Shown one piece after another: positions 16,071 to 24,451 of a stretch of 64,000 nt of DNA (within the stretch, counting starts at the first letter, position 1; every line of letters begins with the position of its first letter). The DNA is from Rubrobacter calidifluminis (lineage in GTDB: Bacteria > Actinomycetota > Rubrobacteria > Rubrobacterales > Rubrobacteraceae), in NCBI RefSeq assembly GCF_028617075.1, contig NZ_JAQKGV010000003.1, forward strand, positions 151,969-215,968. The letters are read 5' to 3'. Below the pieces are notes generated by a model. It was not told the origin of the DNA. It made no database searches and worked only from the letters and a program-made list of their open reading frames with translations. Both the position numbers and the translations under genes were made by a program.

Positions 16071-17305
16071 TCCAGCCTCACCCGGACGCTTCCCGCGTGG
16101 TTCTCGAAGCCTTCGAGCCGGGCGAGCCGCTCTACATGCGGCCCGAGCGCGGCGAGCCCGCGGCTTTCGTAACGCATGTAGCTGGTACGGGCGGTGAATT
16201 CGTGGGTCCCGAGCGGCGAGGCCCAGACGGCGGCCCCTCCGGTCGGCAGGGCGTGGGAAGGACCGGCGGCGTAGTCCGAGAGGGCGACCGGGCTCGCGTC
16301 GCCCACGGCCAATAGTCCGACCGCGTCGAGGCCGCGGGCGACCCCCCCGGCATCCGCGCAGATCACGTGCGCGTGCTCCGGGGCGTAGAGGTTGGTGAGC
16401 TCGACGGCCTGATCCAAGTCGCGCACCAGCACGAGCGTCACGTGCTCCGCCGGCTCGCCAAAGAGTAGGGGCGAGACCTCCTTGATGAGACCACTTTCCG
16501 GAGTGAGCAGGATCGAGGAAGCCCCGGAGAGGTGTTCAGCCTGGGCCATCAGGTCGCGGGCGACGTGCTCCGGGCGGGCGGAGGAGTCCGCGAGGACGAC
16601 GAGCTCGCTCGGCCCCTGCGGGGCATCGATCCCCACCACCCCGAAGACCTCCAGCTTGGCGGCGGTCACGTAGTCGTTGCCGGGTCCGACGATCTTGTCC
16701 ACCTTCGGGATGCTCTCGGTGCCGAAGGCCATCGCGGCTATCGCCTGCGCGCCTCCGACGCGGTATATCTCGCGCAGCCCGAGCATCCGGGCGACCGCGA
16801 GGACGAGCGGGCTTACCCGTCCGTCGGGGCCCGGTGGGGCGCACACGCAGACCTCCCGCACCCCGGCAACCTGCGCCGGGACGGCGCTCATCACCAGCGT
16901 GCTCGGGTAGGCCCCGTGGCCGCCGGGGACGTAGAGGCCCGCCCGCCGCAGCGGGCGGACGCGCTGGCCCACAACCGCCCCCTCCCGCCGCAGCTCCCAG
17001 CCCCGGTCGAGCTCCCGTTCGTGGAAGGCGCGCACGTTCTCGATCGCGACCCGGAAAGACTCCTCGATCTCCGGCGGTAGACCGGCACCCTCCACTTCCT
17101 CTTCGGGCACCCTCAGCGGATCCGGGCGCAGCCCGTCGAACCTCTCGGCGTACTCCAGGACCACCGCATCCCCGCGATCTCGCACGTCCTCCACGATCCT
17201 GCGGGCCGCCTCGCGCACCTTCCCGGCGAGGAAGCCCCCGGGCCGGCGCAGCCGCGCGAGCAGCTCCTCCATATCGAGCGTGCGGGCGTCCAGCGTCTCA
17301 GCCAA
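16067..17305 (-). CDS. hisD: Histidinol dehydrogenase
   Basis: 412 residues, full length. Recognisable blocks are the YVPGGHGAYPSTLVMSAVPA loop, the IVGPGNDYVTAAKLEVFG nucleotide segment, the metal-ligand pair Q/H in AQAEH, the catalytic EH in APEHAHV, and late ligands in SDYAAGPSHALPTGG and FENHAGSVRVR. HisD catalyses the last two oxidations from histidinol to histidine with NAD. The start overlaps hisG by 8 nt. Confidence 0.95.
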   Translation of the reverse strand: MAETLDARTLDMEELLARLRRPGGFLAGKVREAARRIVEDVRDRGDAVVLEYAERFDGLRPDPLRVPEEEVEGAGLPPEIEESFRVAIENVRAFHERELDRGWELRREGAVVGQRVRPLRRAGLYVPGGHGAYPSTLVMSAVPAQVAGVREVCVCAPPGPDGRVSPLVLAVARMLGLREIYRVGGAQAIAAMAFGTESIPKVDKIVGPGNDYVTAAKLEVFGVVGIDAPQGPSELVVLADSSARPEHVARDLMAQAEHLSGASSILLTPESGLIKEVSPLLFGEPAEHVTLVLVRDLDQAVELTNLYAPEHAHVICADAGGVARGLDAVGLLAVGDASPVALSDYAAGPSHALPTGGAAVWASPLGTHEFTARTSYMRYESRGLAALGPHVERLARLEGFENHAGSVRVRLD

Positions 17306-17942
17306 GGATGCTCCTCTCCATCCGCTCCGTCAGCGCCGCGACCTCCGCGTTGCGCAGCCGGTAGGAGCCGTGGTTCGCGATCAGGCGTGCGGTGGAGCGG
17401 GAGATCTCGTCCAGCACGACTAGGTTGTTCTCGCGCAGGGTGGTCCCGGTGGCGGTGAGGTCGACGATACCCTCGGCGAGCCCGACGAGCGGGGCGAGCT
17501 CTATCGAGCCGTGCAGCGCGATGATCTCGGCCTGCCGGCCCATCCCCTCGAAGTAGCGGCGGGCGGTCCTGGGGAACTTGGTCGCGACCCTTATCACCTC
17601 GGCGTGCGAGATCCTCTCCTGCACCCGCCCGGCGGTCTTCTCCGGTACCGCGAGTACCATCCGGCAGGCCCCGACCCTGAGGTCGGCGAGCTCGATGACG
17701 TTGGGCTCCTGCTCGTCGAGGACGTCCTTGCCGACGATCCCGACGTCCGCCGCCCCGTACTCGACGAAGACGGGGACGTCGGAGGGACGGCTCACGATGA
17801 AACGGAAACCCTCCCTCTCGTGCACGAGCCGGCGCCCGTTCTCGCGCAGGATCCCGGCCGGAACCCCGGCCCCCTCGAGCACCCGTAGGGCATCCTCGAA
17901 GATCGCACCCTTCGGCACGGCGACCCGCAGAGGCCCGCTCAC
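17298..17942 (-). CDS. hisG: ATP phosphoribosyltransferase catalytic subunit, short form
   Basis: 214 residues. Short-form HisG lacks the C-terminal regulatory domain and needs HisZ, which is encoded immediately upstream. Motifs: RVAVPKGAIFEDAL, GAADVGIVGKDVLDE and the PRPP loop DLTATGTTLRENNL. The GTG at 17942 overlaps the hisZ stop (GTGA). HisG starts histidine synthesis by joining ATP and PRPP. The gene is short because of family type, not truncation. Confidence 0.93.
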   Translation of the reverse strand: MSGPLRVAVPKGAIFEDALRVLEGAGVPAGILRENGRRLVHEREGFRFIVSRPSDVPVFVEYGAADVGIVGKDVLDEQEPNVIELADLRVGACRMVLAVPEKTAGRVQERISHAEVIRVATKFPRTARRYFEGMGRQAEIIALHGSIELAPLVGLAEGIVDLTATGTTLRENNLVVLDEISRSTARLIANHGSYRLRNAEVAALTERMERSILG

Positions 17943-19186
17943 GCCGAGACCCTCCCCGCCGCCTCCTCGGGCGAGAGCTCCTCGAACCCGCCAACACCCC
18001 GTTCCGAGACCGGGGCGAGCTTCACCCTCTCCCCGGCGGGATATGCGAGCCAGGAGGCCTCGACCGCGCGAGCGTAGCGGGCGGCCTTCTGCGGCGGCTC
18101 CTCGGCGGCGAGCTGCAGCACGGCCACGCCGAGGGCGCGCAGGGTGCGTGCGGCGGCCGTCGCCCCGGGCGAGGAGCCCACCAGGACGACGAGGGGATCG
18201 GGATCCCTCTCCGGCAATACCGCGAGAAGCCGCTCGAGTGAGATCGCGAACCCCGTCGCCGGCATCGGCGCCCCGAAGCGGGAGAGCAGCTCGTCGTAGC
18301 GTCCGCCGCTCGCGACGCTGAAGCCCAGGCGCGGAGAGTAGGCTTCGTAGACCACTCCCGTGTAATATCCGAAGCGCCCGATGAGCCCGAGGTCGAGGAT
18401 CACCGAATCCAGGCACCCGTGGACGTCGAGGTGTACGAGGATCTCGCGCAGGTTCTCCAGCGCCCCCCCGGCCTCCCCCAGGGCATACCTCCGCGCCCTC
18501 TCCAAAACCTCTCCGGAGACCGGCCCGACGAGTCGCGGGATCTCATGGGCCCCGGCCGCGGCTTCGTCCGGCAGGGAGGCTGCGAGGGCGTCCACCCGCG
18601 CCAGGTCCTTGTCGGCGAGCGCCGAGAGTATTCCGGGTGCGGCCTCCGGGGCGACGTGGCGCAGCCACCCGGCGTAGAAGCCGCTCTGGCCGACCACGAT
18701 GGCGAAATCCTCCCCGGGACGCAGCCCCACCGAAGAGAGCACGTCGGCGAGCAGGGCTATCGCCCCGGCGTCCTCCGCCGCGCTCGCCGACCCGACGACC
18801 TCGACCCCGGCCTGATGGAACTCCGCGCTCTGACCCCGCCCCACCCCAGTCCTGCGGTAGACGGGCAGCACGTAGGAGAGCCTGTGCGGCGGCGGGCTGT
18901 TGCGCAGCCTTTGCGCGACGAGCCGGGCTATCGGGGAGGTCATCTCCGGGCGCAGGAGGAGCATCTGGTTGTCCGCGTCGAAGAGCTTGAAGGAGGCGTC
19001 GCGAAGCCGCGGTTCTTCTATCACCTCCGAGTACTCGAGCGCCGGGGTGATGACCTCTCTGAAACCCCACGCCGCGAAGCGCCCGCGCACCCGACCCTCG
19101 AGCTCCACGAGACGCGTGGATTCCGGGGGCAGGACGTCGCGGGTGCCCGGCGTGGTGGCGAACCTGCTGCGTGCCCTGCGCTCCAT
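17939..19186 (-). CDS. hisZ: ATP phosphoribosyltransferase regulatory subunit
   Basis: About 415 residues, a class II HisRS paralogue. Present: TPGTRDVLPPES, motif 2 (LRPEMTSPIARL... LSYVLPVYRRTGVGRGQSAEFHQAGVE, given in parts) and a HisRS-like motif 3 (GFAISLERLL). The HisRS histidine loops are degenerate (YYTGVVYEAY, GGRYDELL), as expected for HisZ, which senses histidine for HisG but does not charge tRNA. I start at ATG 19186 because TAAGAT lies 10 nt upstream. An ATG at 19216 would start upstream of that -10 box. It heads the hisZ-hisG-hisD-GNAT operon. Confidence 0.9.
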   Translation of the reverse strand: MERRARSRFATTPGTRDVLPPESTRLVELEGRVRGRFAAWGFREVITPALEYSEVIEEPRLRDASFKLFDADNQMLLLRPEMTSPIARLVAQRLRNSPPPHRLSYVLPVYRRTGVGRGQSAEFHQAGVEVVGSASAAEDAGAIALLADVLSSVGLRPGEDFAIVVGQSGFYAGWLRHVAPEAAPGILSALADKDLARVDALAASLPDEAAAGAHEIPRLVGPVSGEVLERARRYALGEAGGALENLREILVHLDVHGCLDSVILDLGLIGRFGYYTGVVYEAYSPRLGFSVASGGRYDELLSRFGAPMPATGFAISLERLLAVLPERDPDPLVVLVGSSPGATAAARTLRALGVAVLQLAAEEPPQKAARYARAVEASWLAYPAGERVKLAPVSERGVGGFEELSPEEAAGRVSA

Positions 19187-19196
19187 GAACGAGGCT

Positions 19197-19202
19197 ATCT
19201 TA
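19197..19202 (-). promoter_or_regulatory. -10 box of the hisZGD operon
   Basis: TAAGAT on the minus strand ends 10 nt before ATG 19186, giving a leader of at most a few nucleotides. Confidence 0.45.
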
Positions 19203-19248
19203 ACCGATACAGCCACCGGCGTGCCCCGAATCTGCCGGACGGGTGAGG

Positions 19249-19254
19249 TAGCAT
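19249..19254 (+). promoter_or_regulatory. -10 box of the M32 carboxypeptidase gene (leaderless)
   Basis: TAGCAT ends 7 nt before ATG 19262. It is divergent from the hisZ -10 box about 50 bp away. Confidence 0.5.
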
Positions 19255-19261
19255 TCTCCCC

Positions 19262-20749
19262 ATGAACGAGATATCCGATTCCCTAAAACAGCGATTCGCC
19301 ACGATAGCCGACCTGGACGCCGCCTCGGCCGTCCTCTCCTGGGACCAGCAGACGCACATGCCGGAAGGCGGGCTCGCGGCGCGGGCGGAGCAGCTCTCTA
19401 CCCTGAGCCGCATCTCGCACGATATGCTCGTCTCGGAGGAGACCGGGGCTCTGCTGGAGGAGACCGGCAACCCGGATCCCACCTCGGTGGCGGGGGCCTT
19501 TCTGCGGGTGGCCCGGCGGGAGTACGAACGGGCGGCGAGGCTCCCCTCGCGGCTGGTCGGGGAGCTCTCGCGCACCCGCTCGCTCGCGCAGGGGGCCTGG
19601 GAGAAGGCCCGGGCAAACTCGGACTGGGAGCTTTTCGCCCCGCACCTGGAGCGGATGGTCGCGCTGCAGCGGGAGGCGGCGGAACACCTGGGCTACGAGG
19701 AGCACCCCTACGACGCCCTGCTCGACGCCTACGAGCCCGGGATGCGCAAGTCACAGCTGGACGAGCTCTTCGCCCGGCTCAGAGAGGAGCTCGTCCCGAT
19801 CGTGAAGAAGCTGCCGCGCGAGGCAACCGGCGAGGAGCCCTTCCGCGGCAACTTCGACGAGGAGAAGCAGGAGGAGTTCAGCACCCGCGTCATAACGGAC
19901 TTCGGCTACGACTGGAGCCGGGGCCGGCAGGACCGGGTGACGCACCCGTTCTGCACCTCGCTCGGCGGCCCAGCCGACGTGAGGATCACGACCCGCTTCG
20001 ATCCCACATGGTTCTCCTACCACTTCTTCGCCACGCTGCACGAGACGGGCCACGCCCTCTACGAGCAGGGCGTCGACCCCGCCTACACCCGCACTCCGCT
20101 CGCGGGCGGCGCCTCCCTCGGGGTGCACGAGAGCCAGTCTAGGCTGTGGGAGAACATCGTGGGGTGCAGCAGGGAGTTCTGGAACCACTACCAACCGCTG
20201 TTCGGGAAGATCTTCCCACAGGCCGCGGGGGCGAGCGCCGAGGATCTCTACCGGGCGGCGAACGTCGCCTACCCCTCCGAGATCCGCACCGAAGCCGACG
20301 AGCTCACCTACAACCTGCACATCCTCATCCGTTACGAGATAGAGACAGCTCTCCTCGAGGGTGATCTGGAGGTCTCTGGGCTGCCCGGGGTCTGGAACGA
20401 GAAGACGAGGAGCTACCTGGGCTTCGTCCCGTCGAGCACCTCTCGCGGCGTGCTGCAGGACGTCCACTGGGCGAAGGGCCTCATCGGGTACTTCCCGACC
20501 TACACTTTAGGCAACGTGCTCTCGGCTCAGATCTTCGAGGCGGCAGAGAGTGCACACCCCGAGATAAGGGAGCAGATCTCCGAGGGCCGCTTCGAGACGC
20601 TCCTCGGCTGGCTGAGGGAGAACATACACCGCCACGGCCGGCGCTACGAGCCGCGGGAGCTCATCGAGCGCGCGACCGGTCGCCCGATGGAGAGCGGCCC
20701 CTACGTCTCCTACCTGAAAAAGAAATACGGAGAGATCTACGATCTCTGA
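19262..20749 (+). CDS. Carboxypeptidase M32 (Taq type)
   Basis: 495 residues, the usual M32 length. The zinc site is HETGH (about residues 260-264), with the downstream Glu ligand in the HESQSRLWEN block and other M32 landmarks such as DVRITTRFDPTWF. The enzyme is a cytoplasmic, often thermostable metallocarboxypeptidase that trims C-terminal residues of peptides. It is monocistronic, with a leaderless-type start. No feature is out of the ordinary. Confidence 0.93.
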   Translation: MNEISDSLKQRFATIADLDAASAVLSWDQQTHMPEGGLAARAEQLSTLSRISHDMLVSEETGALLEETGNPDPTSVAGAFLRVARREYERAARLPSRLVGELSRTRSLAQGAWEKARANSDWELFAPHLERMVALQREAAEHLGYEEHPYDALLDAYEPGMRKSQLDELFARLREELVPIVKKLPREATGEEPFRGNFDEEKQEEFSTRVITDFGYDWSRGRQDRVTHPFCTSLGGPADVRITTRFDPTWFSYHFFATLHETGHALYEQGVDPAYTRTPLAGGASLGVHESQSRLWENIVGCSREFWNHYQPLFGKIFPQAAGASAEDLYRAANVAYPSEIRTEADELTYNLHILIRYEIETALLEGDLEVSGLPGVWNEKTRSYLGFVPSSTSRGVLQDVHWAKGLIGYFPTYTLGNVLSAQIFEAAESAHPEIREQISEGRFETLLGWLRENIHRHGRRYEPRELIERATGRPMESGPYVSYLKKKYGEIYDL

Positions 20750-20833
20750 CCCAGGAGGCCGTCGGAACCCGCTAAAGCCCGCCAGAGATCCTGACGAAAA
20801 TCCCTCCAAAGGTCCCGCGATCAGGGAGGGAAC

Positions 20834-21364
20834 ATGAGAAGCAGGTTGGCGACGTACGTACTGCTGGCGGTGCTCGTGCTGGTCTTCTCGACACCGGTGG
20901 TAGCGCCCGCGGCGGGTGCGCAGGCCTCTCCGCAGCGTCCGGGGGCGTACATCAAGGGTTGCGGCAAACTCAGGATCTACCTGACCGCCAGGGAGAAGAC
21001 CATCTACTACGCACAAAACCAGGTCAGGGAATCCCACGGGCTCAAACCTCTGTGCCTGAACAACAAGCTGGTCAAGGCAGCCTACCAGCACGCGACGAAG
21101 ATGACGCGCTACGACCGCCTCTGGCACGGCAACGTCGGCAGGCGCCTGCACGAGTTCGGTTACGACTGGAAGATCTACGGCGAGAACATAGGCGTAAAAC
21201 ACTTCGACCCCGATGACATGTTCCACGCCTGGATGCGCTCGAAGCGGGATCGAGGCAACATCCTGAACCCTAAGTTCACCCAGGTTGGTGTTGGGGTGCA
21301 GTACGGCGTCTACAAGGGCGTCAGGCAGCCGGTCTACTGCGTGGACTTCGCAACGCCCAGATAA
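20834..21364 (+). CDS. Secreted CAP (SCP/PR-1) domain protein
   Basis: 176 residues. A signal peptide (residues 1-31, hydrophobic core YVLLAVLVLVFST, cleavage near AGAQA) precedes a CAP domain with the expected landmarks: YAQNQVRESHGLKPL, LVKAAYQHATKM, GENIG, and VQYGVYKGVRQPVYCVDFA at the end. Two Cys pairs could form disulfides outside the cell. Bacterial CAP proteins are secreted and mostly of unknown function. The ATG has GGGAGG just upstream. Confidence 0.87.
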   Translation: MRSRLATYVLLAVLVLVFSTPVVAPAAGAQASPQRPGAYIKGCGKLRIYLTAREKTIYYAQNQVRESHGLKPLCLNNKLVKAAYQHATKMTRYDRLWHGNVGRRLHEFGYDWKIYGENIGVKHFDPDDMFHAWMRSKRDRGNILNPKFTQVGVGVQYGVYKGVRQPVYCVDFATPR

Positions 21365-21393
21365 ACGCCCGGACGGGAAGCCAACCCGGGCGT
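21365..21393. terminator. Inverted repeat between convergent genes, possible bidirectional terminator
   Basis: ACGCCCGG (21365-21372) pairs perfectly with CCGGGCGT (21386-21393) across a 13-nt loop, directly after the CAP stop codon and before the convergent nickel permease end. No T-run follows, so the terminator role is tentative. Confidence 0.4.
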
Positions 21394-21396
21394 GAG

Positions 21397-22443
21397 CTAC
21401 TCCCCCAAACGCCGGGTGGAGGTTCCCCAGCGCTCCTCTATCCGGCCCAGCCTCCAGACCAGGTAGGAGACCGCCCAGGCGCCGAGGAAGACCACGACGA
21501 CCGCATACCCCAGATAGCCGAAGTCCAGCCGCTGTACCTCCCCCAGGAACCCACCGAGCTCCACCCGTGAAGTCGCGACCTGGAAGAGCTCCACGGTGCC
21601 GATGAGGAGCGCCACCGCAACCGAGAGCCCGGTGACGGTGAGGTTGTAGTAGACCTTGCGCACCGGGTTGGTGAAGGCCCACCCGTAGGCCTGGGCCATG
21701 AAGGCCCCGTCGGCTGTGTCCATCAGACACATCCCGGAGGCGAACAGAACCGGCAGCGTGAGCACCACCCAAACGGACATCCCCTGCGTCGCGACCCCGG
21801 CCGAGAGCGCGAGCAGAGCTATCTCGGAGGCGGTGTCGAACCCGAGCCCGAAGAGCAGCCCGATGGGGTACATCTGGTAGCTGCTCCGGATGGAATCGAA
21901 GAGCCTGCCGAAGAAGCGGCCGGCGAGCCCCCTCCCGGCGAGCAGGCCCTCCAGTTCTTCCCGGTCGTACGTCCCCCGCCGCATCCCGCGGAAGACTTTC
22001 CAGATCCCGACGAGCACGACGAGGTTCAAAACCCCGATCATGTACAGAAACCCACCCGAGACCACGGTCCCTATCACCCCGCCGACGGCCCTGAGAGCCG
22101 GCAGGTCCCTCTGCGCCTGACGCGTAGCGAGCGCGAGCCCGAGCGCCATGGCCGCGACCACGGTAGAGTGCCCTAAAGAGAAGAAGAACCCCACCCCGAC
22201 CTGCTTCCTGCCTTCCTGCAGGAACTTCCTGGTGGTGTTGTCTATGGCGGCGATGTGGTCGGCGTCGAAGGCGTGCCTGAGGCCGAGCGTGTACGCGAGC
22301 ACGCCGAGCCCGAGCATCTTCGGGTGCTGCGGAGCGACGACGAGAAACAAAAGCCCCCACCCCACGAGGTGCAAAAGCCCGGCCACCCCGAACACCCCTC
22401 CGAGCCGCAGCCGCACATCCCTGCCCCAGGAGACGCTCCTCAC
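21397..22443 (-). CDS. NiCoT-family nickel/cobalt permease
   Basis: About 348 residues with some eight membrane helices. The NiCoT signature RHAFDADHIAAIDNTTRK (helix II, HAxDADH core) is complete, as are FFFSLGHSTVV and GLGFDTASEI. These residues bind Ni2+ or Co2+ for high-affinity uptake. The GTG at 22443 overlaps the Nur stop codon (GTGA) with GGAGG 7 nt upstream, so permease and regulator are co-transcribed. Larger starts at 22464/22473 lack that coupling. Nickel is favoured over cobalt because of the Nur-type operator upstream (inference). Confidence 0.9.
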   Translation of the reverse strand: MRSVSWGRDVRLRLGGVFGVAGLLHLVGWGLLFLVVAPQHPKMLGLGVLAYTLGLRHAFDADHIAAIDNTTRKFLQEGRKQVGVGFFFSLGHSTVVAAMALGLALATRQAQRDLPALRAVGGVIGTVVSGGFLYMIGVLNLVVLVGIWKVFRGMRRGTYDREELEGLLAGRGLAGRFFGRLFDSIRSSYQMYPIGLLFGLGFDTASEIALLALSAGVATQGMSVWVVLTLPVLFASGMCLMDTADGAFMAQAYGWAFTNPVRKVYYNLTVTGLSVAVALLIGTVELFQVATSRVELGGFLGEVQRLDFGYLGYAVVVVFLGAWAVSYLVWRLGRIEERWGTSTRRLGE

Positions 22444-22868
22444 CCGGCTTCCTCCCCCGAGCATCGTGAGCACACCCCGACCGCGACCAGGTGCACCTCC
22501 TCAACCTCGAATCCTCCCGAGACCCCGCCGAGGACCTCCACCAGCCGCCTCTCGGCCTCCCTCTCCGGGTGGAAGACCCCCCTGCACTCCCTGCACACCA
22601 GATGCGGGTGCCTCTCCCCCCGGGCCTCGAAGAGACGGGGGCCCTCCGGCGGACGGCTCTCCACCACGAGCCCGGCATCACACAGCGCATCGAGCGAGCG
22701 GTAGACCGTAGAGAGCTCGAGCCCCGGCAACGTCCCGGACACCTCCCTCCATACCTCCTCAGCCGTGAGGTGCCGGCCGGAGCCGGCCAGAACCTCCCAG
22801 ATCCTGACCCGCTGCGGCGTGACCCTCAAACCCCGCTCGCGCAGCGTCTCGTCTATGTTCCCGGCCAT
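22440..22868 (-). CDS. nur: Fur-family metalloregulator, probably nickel-responsive (Nur)
   Basis: About 142 residues. A winged helix (LRVTPQRVRIWEVLAGSGRHLTAEEV in parts; recognition helix LSTVYRSLDALCDAGLV) is followed by a dimerisation/metal domain with HPHLVCRECRGVF and a C-terminal CSRC pair for structural zinc. Nur versus Zur or PerR cannot be told from protein sequence alone. The downstream nickel permease and a TGCAA-N5-TTGCA palindrome over its own promoter point to Nur. I start at ATG 22868, 7 nt from a -10 box inside the palindrome; the frame to 22907 would begin upstream of the operator. Confidence 0.85.
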   Translation of the reverse strand: MAGNIDETLRERGLRVTPQRVRIWEVLAGSGRHLTAEEVWREVSGTLPGLELSTVYRSLDALCDAGLVVESRPPEGPRLFEARGERHPHLVCRECRGVFHPEREAERRLVEVLGGVSGGFEVEEVHLVAVGVCSRCSGEEAG

Positions 22869-22872
22869 TGTG

Positions 22873-22887
22873 TGCAAATTATTTGCA
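22873..22887 (-). promoter_or_regulatory. Nur-box-like operator over the nur -10 box
   Basis: TGCAAAT-T-ATTTGCA is a perfect 15-bp palindrome, equivalent to TGCAA-N5-TTGCA, which matches the Nur box described for Streptomyces (tTGCaa-N5-ttGCAA, from memory). On the minus strand TAATTT (22881-22876) lies inside it, 7 nt before the nur ATG, so binding would block transcription of nur and the permease. Confidence 0.75.
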
Positions 22888-22929
22888 GAAGCCTGGTCCT
22901 GGCGCAAGAGTCTCTGGCCGGGGAGGATT

Positions 22930-22935
22930 TAGAAT
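22930..22935 (+). promoter_or_regulatory. Putative -10 box of aat
   Basis: TAGAAT, 38 nt before the TTG start, divergent from nur. Confidence 0.35.
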
Positions 22936-22973
22936 TTTCATGGGGATAACGGGCGCGAGAGATCGGAGGCGGA

Positions 22974-23546
22974 TTGCGTCTGAGTCCGGAGCTGCTGGAG
23001 CTGGCCTACCGGCAGGGGGCCTTCCCGATGGCGGACGAGTCCGGGAAGGTGCGCTTCTACCGCTGCGACCCGCGGGCGGTGCTGGAGTTCGGGGATCTGC
23101 ACGTCTCGAAGTCGCTCGCGCGCGTGCTGCGCAAAGGGGTGTACGAGGTACGGGTGGACGAGGATTTCGAGGCGGTGATCCGGGGCTGCGCCGACCGGCC
23201 CGAGACCTGGATCGGCGAGGAGATCATCGAGGGCTTCCTGGGGCTCTACGAGCGGGGTCTGGCGCACAGCGTCGAGGCCTACCGGGAGGGCGAGCTCGTC
23301 GGGGGGCTCTACGGGGTCGCGCTCGGGGGGGCGTTCATGGGTGAGTCGATGTTCAGCCGGATGCCGGACGCCTCGAAGGTCTGCCTGGTGCATCTGGTGG
23401 AGCGTCTCGAGGAGCGCGGGTACGTGCTGCTCGACTGCCAGATCCAGAACGACCACCTCGCCCGCATGGGTGCCACCGAGATCCCGGAGGCCGAGTACAT
23501 GAGGCGGCTCGAAGAAGCGCTCGGGCTCCGGAGGAGCTTCGTGTGA
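22974..23546 (+). CDS. aat: Leucyl/phenylalanyl-tRNA--protein transferase
   Basis: 190 residues. Family blocks are clear: LAYRQGAFPMAD near the N-terminus, RFYRCDPRAVL, WIGEEIIEGFLGLYERGLAHSVE (in parts), GGLYGVALGGAFMGESMFSR and LLDCQIQNDHLARMGA. Aat adds Leu or Phe to N-terminal Arg/Lys of proteins, making an N-degron for ClpS/ClpAP or ClpCP. The TTG start has GGAGG 4 nt upstream. The PAC2 gene follows with its own -10 box. Confidence 0.93.
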   Translation: MRLSPELLELAYRQGAFPMADESGKVRFYRCDPRAVLEFGDLHVSKSLARVLRKGVYEVRVDEDFEAVIRGCADRPETWIGEEIIEGFLGLYERGLAHSVEAYREGELVGGLYGVALGGAFMGESMFSRMPDASKVCLVHLVERLEERGYVLLDCQIQNDHLARMGATEIPEAEYMRRLEEALGLRRSFV

Positions 23547-23557
23547 GGCCGGCGTGG

Positions 23558-23563
23558 TAAGCT
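23558..23563 (+). promoter_or_regulatory. -10 box of the PAC2 gene (leaderless)
   Basis: TAAGCT ends 6 nt before ATG 23570. Confidence 0.45.
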
Positions 23564-23569
23564 AGCCCC

Positions 23570-24451
23570 ATGGACGAGAGATATCTCAAGCTGGACCGGA
23601 GACCGGATCTGGAACGCCCCGTACTCGTGTGCGCCTTCACCGGATGGAACGACGCGGCCGAGGCGGCGAGCGTCGCGGTCGCCACGCTCGGCAGTTCGTG
23701 GGGGGCGGAGCGCATCGGCCGCTTCGAGAGCGAGGAGTTCTTCGACTTCCAGGCCACCCGGCCGCAGATAAAGCTCATCGACGGCATAACGCGCGAGATA
23801 GAGTGGCCGGAGAACGTCCTGTGGGCCACGTCCCGCAGCGTCGAGGCCGCCGGCGGGCGCGGGGCGGTATTCCTTTCCGGTCCCGAGCCGAACCTGCGCT
23901 GGCGGACATTCTCGCGTACGGTGGTGGAGCTCGCGCGAGAGCTCGGCGTCGAGATGGTCGTCACCCTCGGCGCGCTGCTCGCCGACGTTCCGCACTCGCG
24001 CCCGATCGCGGTGAACGCCAACTCCCAGGATCCCGCGCTGATAGAAGGGCTCGGCCTCAGCCCCTCACAATACGAGGGCCCCACGGGGATAACCGGCGTA
24101 CTGCACCGGATGTGCGCCGACGCCGGGCTGCCCTCGGTGAGCTTCTGGGCCTCCGTGCCGCACTACCTGCCCGCGGTCCCCTCCGCCCCGGCGGCGCTCG
24201 CCCTCCTGGAGAGCTTCTCCGAGCTGCTCGGGGTCGAGGTGGAGGTCGGCGGCCTGCGCAAATCCGCCGAGGAGTACCAGGAGCAGGTCTCCGCCGCCGT
24301 CGCGCGCGACCCGGACCTCACCTCCTACGTCAGGATGCTCGAGGAGCGCTACGACGCGCAGGGGCCCGGGGAGCCGAACATACCCTCGGGAGACGATCTC
24401 GCCCGGGAGCTCGAGGACTTCCTGCGCAACCAGCGCAGGGAGGACGGCTAG
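23570..24451 (+). CDS. PAC2 family protein (proteasome-assembly-chaperone-like)
   Basis: 293 residues. The N-terminal VCAFTGWNDAAEAASVAVATL, central FLSGPEPNLRWRTFSRTVVELA (in parts) and VTLGALLADVPHSRP blocks are typical of the PAC2 family that is widespread in actinobacteria and archaea. The C-terminal third is a helical, charged tail. In eukaryotes PAC2 helps assemble the 20S proteasome; the bacterial role is not established and no proteasome gene lies nearby. It converges on larE with a 4-nt overlap. Confidence 0.88.
   Translation: MDERYLKLDRRPDLERPVLVCAFTGWNDAAEAASVAVATLGSSWGAERIGRFESEEFFDFQATRPQIKLIDGITREIEWPENVLWATSRSVEAAGGRGAVFLSGPEPNLRWRTFSRTVVELARELGVEMVVTLGALLADVPHSRPIAVNANSQDPALIEGLGLSPSQYEGPTGITGVLHRMCADAGLPSVSFWASVPHYLPAVPSAPAALALLESFSELLGVEVEVGGLRKSAEEYQEQVSAAVARDPDLTSYVRMLEERYDAQGPGEPNIPSGDDLARELEDFLRNQRREDG

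Noticed and set aside
20507..22690. 727-codon minus-strand frame
   Set aside because: Runs antisense to the M32 and CAP genes and out of frame through the nickel permease; no motif.
22440..22868. Zur or PerR identity for the Fur-family regulator
   Set aside because: Not excluded by protein sequence, but the operator form and coupled nickel permease favour Nur.
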